Below, in pieces: positions 1-5,935 of a stretch of DNA of 12,746 bases. Position 1 is the first letter of the stretch; every line of letters begins with the position of its first letter. This stretch comes from an uncultured Eubacteriales bacterium (lineage in GTDB: Bacteria; Bacillota; Clostridia; Oscillospirales; Oscillospiraceae). Location of the stretch: the NCBI GenBank assembly GCA_900540545.1, contig UQGJ01000072.1, positions 1 through 12,746 of the forward strand, given 5' to 3'. The translations under genes and the position numbers were made by a program. The notes below the pieces were generated by a model. That model was not told the DNA's origin. It ran no database searches and was given only the letters and a program-made list of their open reading frames with translations.

Positions 1-11
1 CCCTCCGGGGG

Positions 12-527
12 CACCCCTTTCCACGTGGAAAGGGGTGGGAAAGACGCCAGGGCTGCGGCCCTGGACCCAGGGGCGGCGCCAATGGGGCAGGGCAGTTGAA
101 ACCGGCTAGCGGTGACAAGTCTGCCCCTCAGCCCCCGCCCCGGCCGTTACGGCCTATCCCGAAGTTGTTCACCCCCTATGCGCTGGCGCAGAGCGCCTAG
201 CATGGCAAGTCCCGGCAAGGCGGGTGCGTGACAGCGGGCGTTAGGCCAATTCAAAAATGCAAAGATCAGTGGCGGCTTGTTTGCACCAATTAAAACGCAA
301 CTACTATTAAATTTTGTCAGGTGATATGCCGAGGGGCGGCAGCCGGAGTAGTTCGACTCCCAGACCAATACGAGCTGCAACGGCTTTCTGGTTTTGCCAA
401 CCAACATAAACCGTACCGCCGCCCGGACGTACCCGGGGTCCAGGGGGCGGCGGATAGGGCATTAAAAATGCCCGTAGCCGCCCCCTGGTCCTTCTTTCCG
501 TCCCCTTTCTTCGAGAAGAAAGGGGAC
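12..527. repeat. Structured intergenic repeat, copy A (~516 bp)
   Basis: Gene-free stretch that matches 3491-4027 in order along its length. The left end is a perfect palindrome (12-37), then GGAAAGA, then the hairpin CCAGGGC (47-53)/GCCCTGG (58-64). The right end is a nested hairpin: CCAGGGGGCGGC (440-451) pairs with 477-488, enclosing GGGCAT (457-462)/ATGCCC (468-473). It is followed by TTCTTTCC and a 13-bp hairpin (500-512/515-527). Blocks shared exactly or nearly with copy B include GGCCGTTACGGCCTAT near 142-157, GGCGGCTTGTTTGCACC near 272-288, 324-349 and 375-440. A palindrome, CCCCTCCGGAGGGG (527-540), flanks the right end. Short open frames here are not in the same frame as copy B, so I treat it as non-coding. 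Function unknown; it may be a mobile miniature element or a structured RNA. Confidence 0.8.
334..424. other. Possible branched fold inside copy A
   Basis: GGGCGGC (334-340) can pair with GCCGCCC (418-424), closing a domain with two hairpins: GGAGT/ACTCC around 346-360, and a two-part stem with ACGG+TTT (380-387) against AAACCGT (408-414) and inner GGTT (390-393)/AACC (399-402). The closing stem and second hairpin are identical in copy B (3835-3841/3918-3924), so they show conservation but no compensatory change. The first hairpin is not clearly preserved in B. Strand unknown. This is a by-eye fold. Confidence 0.3.
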
Positions 528-566
528 CCCTCCGGAGGGGCCTCCGCCCCCGGCAGGGCCCCGCCC

Positions 567-595
567 TTGCAAATTCCCCCCGCATATAGTAAAAT
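567..595 (+). promoter_or_regulatory. Sigma-A-type promoter for the 626-1559 gene pair
   Basis: TTGCAA (567-572), 17-nt spacer, TAAAAT (590-595). Predicted transcription start is near 602, giving a short leader with AAGGAGG at 611-617. It lies just outside repeat copy A. Confidence 0.6.
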
Positions 596-625
596 AGCCC
601 AAACATCAAAAAGGAGGGACCGCCC

Positions 626-1264
626 ATGGTGCGGACCTATGCCTTGACAAAACCCGAACTGCTGGACGTCACCCACCAGGGCGAGACTTTCCACGGCGGC
701 GACCAGGAGTGGTATCCCGACGACTGGCAGCGCAAGGCCGGGTGCGGCCCTACCGCCGCCTCCGCCATGGTGAGCTACCTGGCCCAGACCCGCCCCGCCT
801 GCCGCCCCCTTTACCCCTCGGGGAGCTGGGAAAAGGCCGACTTTCTCGCCCTCATGGAGGAGGTGTGGAAGCACATCACCCCCGGCAGGAAGGGGGTCAA
901 CACCCTGCACATCTTCACCAAGGGCCTCACGGAGTTTGCCAACGAAAAGCGGGTCTCCCTCCCCTTCCGGGAGCTGGACGTCCCCCGCTTCAAAATCGCC
1001 CGGCCCACCGTGGACCAGTGCGCCGCCTTTTTGAAGGCCGGCCTGGAGCAGGACAGCCCCGTGGCCTGGCTCAACCTCCACAACGGCGGCGTGTCCGGCC
1101 TGGACAGCTGGCATTGGGTGGTGGTCACCGCCATGGAGCTCCACAGCGAGGGCCCCATCCTCTGCACCTACCTGGACGGCGGCAAGGTCAAGACCGCCGA
1201 CTTCCGCCTGTGGTTCCAGTCCACCAAAATGGGCGGCGGCCTGGTCTATCTGCCGGAGGCGTAG
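626..1264 (+). CDS. Papain-like (C39-type fold) cysteine peptidase family protein
   Basis: A 212-residue protein with no signal peptide or membrane segment, so probably cytoplasmic. The segment WQRKAGCGPTAASAM gives Q35 and C40 followed by a small-residue helix, the usual oxyanion Gln plus nucleophile Cys of papain-like folds such as C39 peptidases. SWHWVVVTAM supplies H163, and TYLDGGK (D184) supplies a third catalytic candidate after a beta strand. The order Cys-His-Asp and the spacing fit the fold, but I do not recognise a named family; substrate unknown. Start supported by AAGGAGG (611-617), 8 nt upstream. The next gene begins 4 nt after the stop, so the two are probably co-transcribed. 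It could be an inactive relative or a transglutaminase-like enzyme; the fold call is inference from motifs. Confidence 0.7.
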   Translation: MVRTYALTKPELLDVTHQGETFHGGDQEWYPDDWQRKAGCGPTAASAMVSYLAQTRPACRPLYPSGSWEKADFLALMEEVWKHITPGRKGVNTLHIFTKGLTEFANEKRVSLPFRELDVPRFKIARPTVDQCAAFLKAGLEQDSPVAWLNLHNGGVSGLDSWHWVVVTAMELHSEGPILCTYLDGGKVKTADFRLWFQSTKMGGGLVYLPEA

Positions 1265-1268
1265 GGGA

Positions 1269-1559
1269 ATGCGCGCTTTTTTCGCGGCCCACTGGGACCT
1301 GCTGGCGCTGTGGTGCGTGTTCGCCTCCTGCCTGGACTTCTCCCTCATGGGGGTGGACAAGCGCAAGGCCCGGCGGGAGGCGTGGCGCATCCCGGAGTCC
1401 ACCCTCTGGCTCTTCGCCCTCCTGGGGGGCGGTGTGGGCGGTTCTCTGGGGATGCGGTGCTTCCGCCACAAGACCCGCCACTGGTACTTCCGCTTCGGTT
1501 TCCCCCTGCTGGCCGCCCTCCAGATTGGGATTTTAATTTTCCTGAAAATTCCTGCTTGA
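1269..1559 (+). CDS. DUF1294 family small membrane protein
   Basis: A 96-residue protein of the DUF1294 family. Diagnostic motifs are MGVDKRKAR (27-35), RIPESTLW (40-47), a glycine-rich LLGGGVGGSLGM (51-62) and FRHKTRHWYF (65-74). Hydrophobic helices lie at about 6-27, 46-62 and 76-93, so it is an inner-membrane protein. Molecular function of the family is not established. The start follows the previous stop by 4 nt, with GGAGG inside the upstream gene end at about 9-nt spacing, consistent with translational coupling. Its stop codon (1557-1559) lies inside the -35 box of the next promoter. Some family members are fused to cold-shock domains; here a separate cold-shock gene comes next, which may reflect the same association. 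Confidence 0.88.
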   Translation: MRAFFAAHWDLLALWCVFASCLDFSLMGVDKRKARREAWRIPESTLWLFALLGGGVGGSLGMRCFRHKTRHWYFRFGFPLLAALQIGILIFLKIPA

Positions 1560-1584
1560 CAAATATCAGGGTCCATGGTATGAT
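1556..1584 (+). promoter_or_regulatory. Extended -10 promoter for the cold-shock gene
   Basis: Consensus TTGACA (1556-1561) overlaps the DUF1294 stop codon, followed by a 17-nt spacer, TG one base upstream (1576-1577) and TATGAT (1579-1584). Predicted start near 1591 leaves a leader of about 110 nt before the cold-shock ATG. Confidence 0.85.
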
Positions 1585-1614
1585 AACTAAGCTGTTTTGA
1601 TGGATCAAATGATT

Positions 1615-1664
1615 GGCGCTTGCCCTTGATTGTTTGTTACAGATCAGGGGGAGGCGCCTTTTTT
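1615..1664 (+). terminator. Terminator hairpin inside the cold-shock leader
   Basis: Arms 1615-1630 and 1643-1658 pair over 16 positions with one mismatch and two G-U pairs; loop 1631-1642, then six T (1659-1664). It has the full form of a Rho-independent terminator. It lies downstream of the cold-shock promoter and upstream of its ATG, so it would act on that transcript (attenuator) as well as on readthrough from the upstream pair. A small hairpin TTTGA/TCAAA (1596-1609) precedes it; ATCAA (1604-1608) could instead pair with TTGAT (1626-1630) in the terminator arm, a weak possible antiterminator. Confidence 0.75.
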
Positions 1665-1701
1665 GCCGGACAAAACAAGTTTTTTTGTAGGAGGTATCCT
1701 T

Positions 1702-1914
1702 ATGTATCAGGGTACTGTGAAGTGGTTCAACGCTGAGAAGGGCTTCGGCTTTATCTCCAACGACGCCGGCGGCGAGGACGTGTTCGTCCATTTCTCCGCC
1801 ATCCAGACCGACGGCTACCGTCAGCTGGAAGAGGGCCAGAAGGTGACGTTTGACACCGAGCCCGATCCCCGCGGCAACCGCGGCCTCCGCGCCGTCAACG
1901 TTGTCCCCTGCTAA
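1702..1914 (+). CDS. csp: Cold-shock protein (CspA/CspB family)
   Basis: A 70-residue single cold-shock domain: a five-stranded beta barrel that binds single-stranded RNA and DNA and loosens mRNA structure. VKWFNAEKGFGFI (6-18) carries the RNP1 motif KGFGFI, and VFVHF (28-32) is RNP2. Length is standard for the family. The start at MYQGTVKWFN is chosen because it matches the family N-terminus and follows TAGGAGGT (1688-1695) at good spacing; an upstream in-frame ATG at 1630 falls inside the leader hairpin and is not credible. It has its own promoter (1556-1584), a long structured leader with a terminator hairpin, and ends at a strong bidirectional terminator, so it is a monocistronic unit. 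Confidence 0.95.
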   Translation: MYQGTVKWFNAEKGFGFISNDAGGEDVFVHFSAIQTDGYRQLEEGQKVTFDTEPDPRGNRGLRAVNVVPC

Positions 1915-1928
1915 TTGAATTAGCAACC

Positions 1929-1967
1929 AAAAAAGAGGAGTGAGCCGACGGCTCACTCCTCTTTTTT
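1929..1967. terminator. Bidirectional intrinsic terminator
   Basis: Perfect inverted repeat: 18-nt arms 1929-1946 and 1950-1967 around the loop GAC, with an A6 tract on one side and a T6 tract on the other, so it can terminate both converging transcripts (csp on plus, DUF896 on minus). Part of it (from 1953) is also coding sequence for the lysine- and glutamate-rich C-terminus and stop codon of the DUF896 gene. Confidence 0.92.
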
Positions 1968-2159
1968 CTTTAGTTTTGTCTTGGTCCCGTCGTGTTCCTG
2001 GAAATAGGTGTTGTCCAGATGGCCCTCCAGACTGGCCTTGACCGCCGCCACGTACTCCGCCCGCAGGGCGGCCTGCTCGGCCTTTTCCGCCTCGGTCAGG
2101 CCCTCTGACTTGGACTTCCGGGCCAGCACGTTGATGCGGTCGATTTTTGCCTGTTCCAT
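1953..2159 (-). CDS. DUF896 / UPF0291 family protein (YnzC-like)
   Basis: A 68-residue protein matching the UPF0291 family: IDRINVLARKSKSEGLTEAE (6-25) followed by EKAEQAALRAEYVAAVKASL, forming a short helical hairpin. The family is small and cytoplasmic, with B. subtilis YnzC as reference; its molecular role is unclear. The C-terminus is very charged (KTKLKKKEE). The start codon overlaps the ylmH-like stop codon by one base (TAATG), so translation is probably coupled; a weak GAGAGG lies upstream inside the preceding gene. The last codons and the stop lie within the bidirectional terminator stem. It is the third gene of a minus-strand operon after the ybaK-like and ylmH-like genes. Confidence 0.9.
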   Translation of the reverse strand: MEQAKIDRINVLARKSKSEGLTEAEKAEQAALRAEYVAAVKASLEGHLDNTYFQEHDGTKTKLKKKEE

Positions 2160-2956
2160 TACACATACCTCTCGATCTCAATCATGATACGGCCCTTTTT
2201 GGAGGTGCCGGAGACCTCCTTCAGGACGCACTTGCCCAGGCCCCGGCACACCAGCACGTCCCCCTGAGCCACGGCCCGGTCAGGCTTGTCCACCTCCCGG
2301 CCATTGAGCTGCACCTTCTTGGAGGAGATGAGGTCGGCCATCTTGGACCGGCTGGTGGAGAAGCCGGAGGCCGCCACCGCGTCCAGCCGCAGGGTGGCCA
2401 CCGTGTCCCGGACCAGCTTCACTGTCTTTTCCGGCACCACGATGTCCGACGGGTCCAGGCGGGAGACCTTCACCCGCTGGCGGCCCACCTGGTCCAGCTG
2501 GGTCAGCAGGGTCTTTTCCATGTCCCGCAGCAGCAGCACCTGGCACCGCCCCTCCCCCACCAGCAGGTCCCCCAGCTTTTCCCGGGTGATACCCAAGCCC
2601 AGGATGGAGCCGAGGAAATCCCGGTGGGTCAGCCCTCCGTCGGCGGGATAGGCCAGCTCCGCCGCCGTCACCGGGCACTCCGGGTCGGCGGTCCAGACCT
2701 CCGGCTCCATCCAGTCAGGGAGGAAGGCGCACACCGTCCGCTCCGCCCCCTCGTACCCGCCCCAGAAGAGGTGGGCCGGGTGGCCGGAGGCGGCGATGAG
2801 GGTCTCGGCCAGCTTCCGCTCCCCCAGGGAGAGGAAGGGGGTGTGGGCGGGCACGTTCCGCTGGCGGCACAGGTCCATCTTGTCCATGATCCGGGCCAGC
2901 AGCAGCCGCTCCTCCGGGGCCCCCGCCAGCTTGTTCAGAAGTTCCGTCTTGGTCAT
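2159..2956 (-). CDS. ylmH: YlmH-family RNA-binding protein with S4 domain
   Basis: A 265-residue protein. An N-terminal helical region (1-75) is followed by the family's central RRM-like domain with the signature LTHRDFLGSILGLGITREKLGD (109-130), a conserved DIVVPEKTVKL segment (171-181) and a C-terminal S4 RNA-binding domain (about 188-248, with SRSKMADLISSKKVQLNG). YlmH proteins bind the large ribosomal subunit, and B. subtilis YlmH has been linked to ribosome-associated quality control; elsewhere the gene sits in the ftsZ-divIVA cluster. Here it is instead coupled to a Cys-tRNA(Pro) deacylase gene. Its ATG overlaps the upstream stop by 4 nt (ATGA) and its stop overlaps the downstream start by 1 nt. 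Length is normal for the family. Confidence 0.92.
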   Translation of the reverse strand: MTKTELLNKLAGAPEERLLLARIMDKMDLCRQRNVPAHTPFLSLGERKLAETLIAASGHPAHLFWGGYEGAERTVCAFLPDWMEPEVWTADPECPVTAAELAYPADGGLTHRDFLGSILGLGITREKLGDLLVGEGRCQVLLLRDMEKTLLTQLDQVGRQRVKVSRLDPSDIVVPEKTVKLVRDTVATLRLDAVAASGFSTSRSKMADLISSKKVQLNGREVDKPDRAVAQGDVLVCRGLGKCVLKEVSGTSKKGRIMIEIERYV

Positions 2957-3441
2957 AGGCTTTCCTTACCCACATCAAAAAATTCCGCCCCAAGGAGCGC
3001 CGCCAGGGCGTCGGGGGCCAGCTCCACCTGGGTCCCGATGCGCCCGGCGCTGACCAGGATGGTCTCCTGCCCGCAGGCGGCGGCGTCTAGCACGGTGCGC
3101 AGGCGCTTTTTCATCCCCACCGGGGAGCAGCCGCCCCGGACGTAGCCGGTCAGCGGCGTCAGCTCCTTCACGTGGATCATCTCGATGGACTTCTCCCCCA
3201 CCGCCTTGGCGGCCTTTTTCAGGTCCAGCTCGGCCAGGACGGGTAGGACGAACACGTAGTTGGCCTTGGATGCGCCACGGGTCACCAGGGTCTTGAACAC
3301 CCTGGCCGGGTCCTGCCCCGTCAGGGCGGCCACCGTGGCCCCGTCCACCGCCTCGCCGGGGGCGTGGGGATAGGCGTGAGGGGTGTAGGGGACCTTTTTC
3401 TGGTCCAGGATACGCATGACGTTGGTTTTTTCTTCGGGCAT
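2953..3441 (-). CDS. ybaK: Cys-tRNA(Pro) deacylase, YbaK/EbsC family
   Basis: A 162-residue YbaK-type trans-editing enzyme, which hydrolyses tRNA(Pro) mischarged with cysteine after ProRS error. Diagnostic features are a conserved lysine in VFKTLV (K50), the GGCSPVG loop (103-109) and SAGRIGTQVEL (131-141); length is typical. The start at MPEEKTNVM is chosen because AGGTG lies 6 nt upstream and the family N-terminus begins here; the reading frame stays open upstream into repeat copy B, but that extension has repeat sequence and is not family-like. First gene of a minus-strand operon, overlapping the ylmH-like gene by 4 nt. No clear promoter was found in 3442-3490, so transcription may start inside the repeat. 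Together the operon suggests a translation-quality theme. Confidence 0.93.
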   Translation of the reverse strand: MPEEKTNVMRILDQKKVPYTPHAYPHAPGEAVDGATVAALTGQDPARVFKTLVTRGASKANYVFVLPVLAELDLKKAAKAVGEKSIEMIHVKELTPLTGYVRGGCSPVGMKKRLRTVLDAAACGQETILVSAGRIGTQVELAPDALAALLGAEFFDVGKESL

Positions 3442-3471
3442 GGTGGTCACCTCATTTTTTCCGCTGCCGCG

Positions 3472-4027
3472 GGAGGCGCCTCCAGCGGGGGTCCTCTTTC
3501 TCGTTTGAGAAAGAGGACGGAAAGAAAACCAGGGCCTCGGCCCTGGACCCAGGGGCGGCGCCGACGTTAGCATGGAGGTTAAAACCGGCTTGTGGTAACA
3601 AGTCTGCCTTTCCGCTTCCGCCCCGGCCGTTACGGCCTATTACACAGTTGTTCAACCCTATGCGCTGGAGCGGCGCGCCTATCTTTGTGATAACCGGCAA
3701 GGCTGGTGCATATCGGTTGCCCGTGGAGACTGGCAATGGGCGAAAGGCCGATTCCAAATGCACAGACCGGTGGCGGCTTGTTTGCACCGAGTGAAACGCA
3801 ACTACCATCAGGTTTTGCCGGGTCATATGCCGAGGGGCGGCAGCCGGAGTTCTTCTAGTGCGGACCGATACGGGCTGCAACGGCTTTCTGGTTTTGCCAA
3901 CCAACGAAAACCGTACCGCCGCCCGGACGTTCCCCGGGGTCCAGGGGGCGGCGAATAGGGCCACATACGTGGCCCGTGCCGCCCCCTGGTTTTCTTTCCG
4001 TCCCCTTTCTGAAATCAGAAAGGGGAC
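3472..4027. repeat. Structured intergenic repeat, copy B, with left flank palindrome
   Basis: Gene-free stretch homologous to copy A. Left flank palindrome GGAGGCGCCTCC (3472-3483); hairpin 3491-3502/3507-3518; GGAAAGAAAACC; hairpin CCAGGGC (3529-3535)/GCCCTGG (3540-3546). Right end: CCAGGGGGCGGC (3941-3952) pairs with 3978-3989 around GGGCCAC (3958-3964)/GTGGCCC (3969-3975), then TTTTCTTTCC and the hairpin 4000-4012/4015-4027. The outer ends are inverted: GGACGGAAAGAAAACCAGGG (3516-3534 region) is repeated as its reverse complement near 3986-4002. Inner stem sequences differ from copy A but still pair. The right hairpin includes the stop codon of the ABC gene. I see no credible gene in it. 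Confidence 0.8.
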
Positions 4028-5778
4028 CCGCCGGAGGCCCGCTGGGCCTCATACAGCCTCGCGTACGCCCCGCCCTGTTCCATCAGCTCCCCGTGGCTCC
4101 CCTCCTCCACGATGCCCGCCCCGTCGATGACCACGATGCGGTGGGCGGAGCGGATGGTGGACAGCCGGTGGGCGATGATGAGGGTGGTCCGGCCCTTGGC
4201 CAGCTCGTCGAAGGCCCCCTGGATGCGGGCCTCCGTTACCGAGTCCAGGGCCGACGTGGCCTCGTCCAGAATCAGAATGGACGGATTCTTCAAAAAGATG
4301 CGGGCGATGGAGACCCGCTGTTTCTGCCCGCCGGAGAGCATGACGCCCCGCTCCCCCACCTGGGTTTGGAAGCCGTCGGGCATCTCCAGGATGTCCTGGT
4401 AAATTTCCGCCTTCTTGGCGGCCTCCACCACCTCCGCCTCAGTGGCGTCGGGGCGGCCGTAGCGGATGTTGTCGTAGATGGTCCCGGCGAAGAGAAACAC
4501 GTCCTGCTGCACGATGCCGATGTGCTCCCGCAGGGCGTGCTGTTTCACGTCCCGCACGTCCACCCCGTCGATGAGGACCCGGCCCTCGGTGGCGTCGTAG
4601 AACCGGGGGATGAGCTGGCACAGGGTGGACTTGCCGCCGCCGGAGGGGCCCACCACCGCCACGGTCTCGCCGGGGCGGACGTGGAGGGTCACGTGGTCCA
4701 GCACCGCGTCGCTCTCCGGCTCGTAGCGGAAGGTCACGTCGTCCACCAGGATGTCGCCCTTCACGTCGGGGATGTCCCGGGCGTCGGGGGCGTCGGTGAT
4801 GTCGGGCTGGGTCCGCATCAGCTCCACGAACCGCTTGAAGCCCGCCATGCCCTGCATGAACTGCTCCACGAAGGCGGAGAGCTTGCGGATGGGGGTGATG
4901 AAGGTGGTGACGTAGAGGGAGAAGGTGATGAGGTCGATGTAGTCCATGCTCCCCTTCATGATGAAGAAGCCCCCCGCCGCGATGACCAGCACGGGCATGA
5001 CCCCCATGGCCAGCTCCATGCCGGAGTGGTAGGTGGCCATGGCCCGGTAGTAGCCCCGCTTGGCCCCCCGGAACTGGGCGTTGGACCGCTCGAACTTGTC
5101 GATCTCCGCGTCCTCGTTGGCGAAGGCCTTGGCGGTGCGCATGCCGGAGATGGAGGACTCCAGCTCCCCGTTGATGCCCGCCAGGGTCTGTTTCACCTCG
5201 GTGGAGGCGTGCATCATCCGCTTGCGCTGGACGATGGTGAACAGCAAAAAGAGGGGGACCACCGCAAAGACGATGAGGGCCAGCTCCCACCGGATGGTCA
5301 GCATGAGGACAAAGGCCCCCAGCAGGGTGACGGTGGAGATAAAGAGGTCCTCGGGCCCGTGGTGGGCCAGCTCGGTGATCTCAAAGAGGTCTCCGGTGAC
5401 CCGGCTCATGAGCTGTCCCGTCCGATTCTTGTCGTAGAAGGAGAAGGACAGGTCCTGCATGTGGGAGAAGAGGTCGGAGCGGATGTCCGCCTCGATGCGC
5501 ACCCCCAGCAGGTGACCCCAGTAGGTGACGATAAAGGTGAACAGGGCCTTGAGCAGGTAGGCCCCCAGCAGCACGGCCATCAGGCCGAAGAAGGCGGCGA
5601 AGAGGTTCTGGGGCAGCAGCTCGTTGAGGGCCGTCCGGGAGGCCATGGGGAAGAGCAGGTCCACCAGGCAGATGCCCAGGGCGCAGGCCATGTCCAGCAG
5701 GAAAATGGACAAATGGGGCTTGTAATAGGAGGTAAAAATGCGGAGATACCCGCTTTTTCGCATCTGTTCGGGGGTCAT
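4015..5778 (-). CDS. ABC exporter half-transporter (fused permease and ATPase)
   Basis: A 587-residue type IV ABC exporter (MsbA/LmrA/BmrA type): an N-terminal six-helix membrane domain (about 15-315) and a C-terminal nucleotide-binding domain. Motifs are Walker A GPSGGGKST (377-385), Q-loop VQQD (423-426), signature LSGGQ (481-485), Walker B ILILDE (501-506, catalytic E506) and switch H537 in IIAHRLS, all intact. It should export a lipid, peptide or drug; substrate cannot be read. No partner half-transporter lies beside it, so it probably works as a homodimer. Start supported by AAGGAGG at good spacing and by a promoter at 5819-5848. The last residues (GGSPF) and the stop codon lie in the terminal hairpin of repeat copy B, so the repeat supplies or overlaps the gene end. 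Confidence 0.93.
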   Translation of the reverse strand: MTPEQMRKSGYLRIFTSYYKPHLSIFLLDMACALGICLVDLLFPMASRTALNELLPQNLFAAFFGLMAVLLGAYLLKALFTFIVTYWGHLLGVRIEADIRSDLFSHMQDLSFSFYDKNRTGQLMSRVTGDLFEITELAHHGPEDLFISTVTLLGAFVLMLTIRWELALIVFAVVPLFLLFTIVQRKRMMHASTEVKQTLAGINGELESSISGMRTAKAFANEDAEIDKFERSNAQFRGAKRGYYRAMATYHSGMELAMGVMPVLVIAAGGFFIMKGSMDYIDLITFSLYVTTFITPIRKLSAFVEQFMQGMAGFKRFVELMRTQPDITDAPDARDIPDVKGDILVDDVTFRYEPESDAVLDHVTLHVRPGETVAVVGPSGGGKSTLCQLIPRFYDATEGRVLIDGVDVRDVKQHALREHIGIVQQDVFLFAGTIYDNIRYGRPDATEAEVVEAAKKAEIYQDILEMPDGFQTQVGERGVMLSGGQKQRVSIARIFLKNPSILILDEATSALDSVTEARIQGAFDELAKGRTTLIIAHRLSTIRSAHRIVVIDGAGIVEEGSHGELMEQGGAYARLYEAQRASGGSPF

Positions 5779-5818
5779 GGGGGCCCCTCCTTTCGGGGTA
5801 TGTCATAAAGTAGATGTT

Positions 5819-5848
5819 AGTATAGTACCGGTTTGGTCATCTTGTCAA
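5819..5848 (-). promoter_or_regulatory. Promoter for the ABC exporter
   Basis: Read on the minus strand: TTGACA (5848-5843), 18-nt spacer, TATACT (5824-5819). Its -35 box is one base away from the -35 box of the divergent AEC promoter. Confidence 0.75.
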
Positions 5849-5849
5849 C

Positions 5850-5878
5850 TTTACAGGGGGCCTATTCTCCGTTATAAT
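5850..5878 (+). promoter_or_regulatory. Promoter for the AEC permease
   Basis: TTTACA (5850-5855), 17-nt spacer, perfect TATAAT (5873-5878). Predicted start near 5885, which rules out translation starts further upstream such as an ATG at 5738. Confidence 0.8.
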
Positions 5879-5935
5879 AGAAAATTAGTTGAAGCCGCAA
5901 CCATGCGGTACGATGTGAGAGAGAGCGGGCGGAGC

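Noticed and set aside
147..407. Small minus-strand frame in copy A, resembling part of 3452-3964 minus in copy B (shared VGKTRKPLQ and APALP strings)
   Set aside because: The conserved DNA blocks between these strings are read in different frames in the two copies (25 versus 24 bases between blocks), so no common protein is maintained.
321..647. Plus-strand frame in copy A sharing LQRLSGFANQ with a frame at 3758-3958
   Set aside because: Shared only because the underlying repeat is conserved; no ribosome site, and the frame differs in the upstream half.
317..1576. Long open frame (419 codons) on the minus strand opposite the peptidase-like and DUF1294 genes
   Set aside because: Antisense to two well-supported genes, glycine/alanine-rich with no family motif; a product of GC-rich codon bias. 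The same applies to long frames opposite the ABC gene (3976-5808 plus), the first MATE gene (7532-9157 minus) and the second MATE gene (9529-10947 plus).
12..4027. Group II intron or retron as the identity of the A/B repeat
   Set aside because: No recognisable domain V-type hairpin, no reverse transcriptase gene, and both copies end in hairpins rather than intron boundaries.
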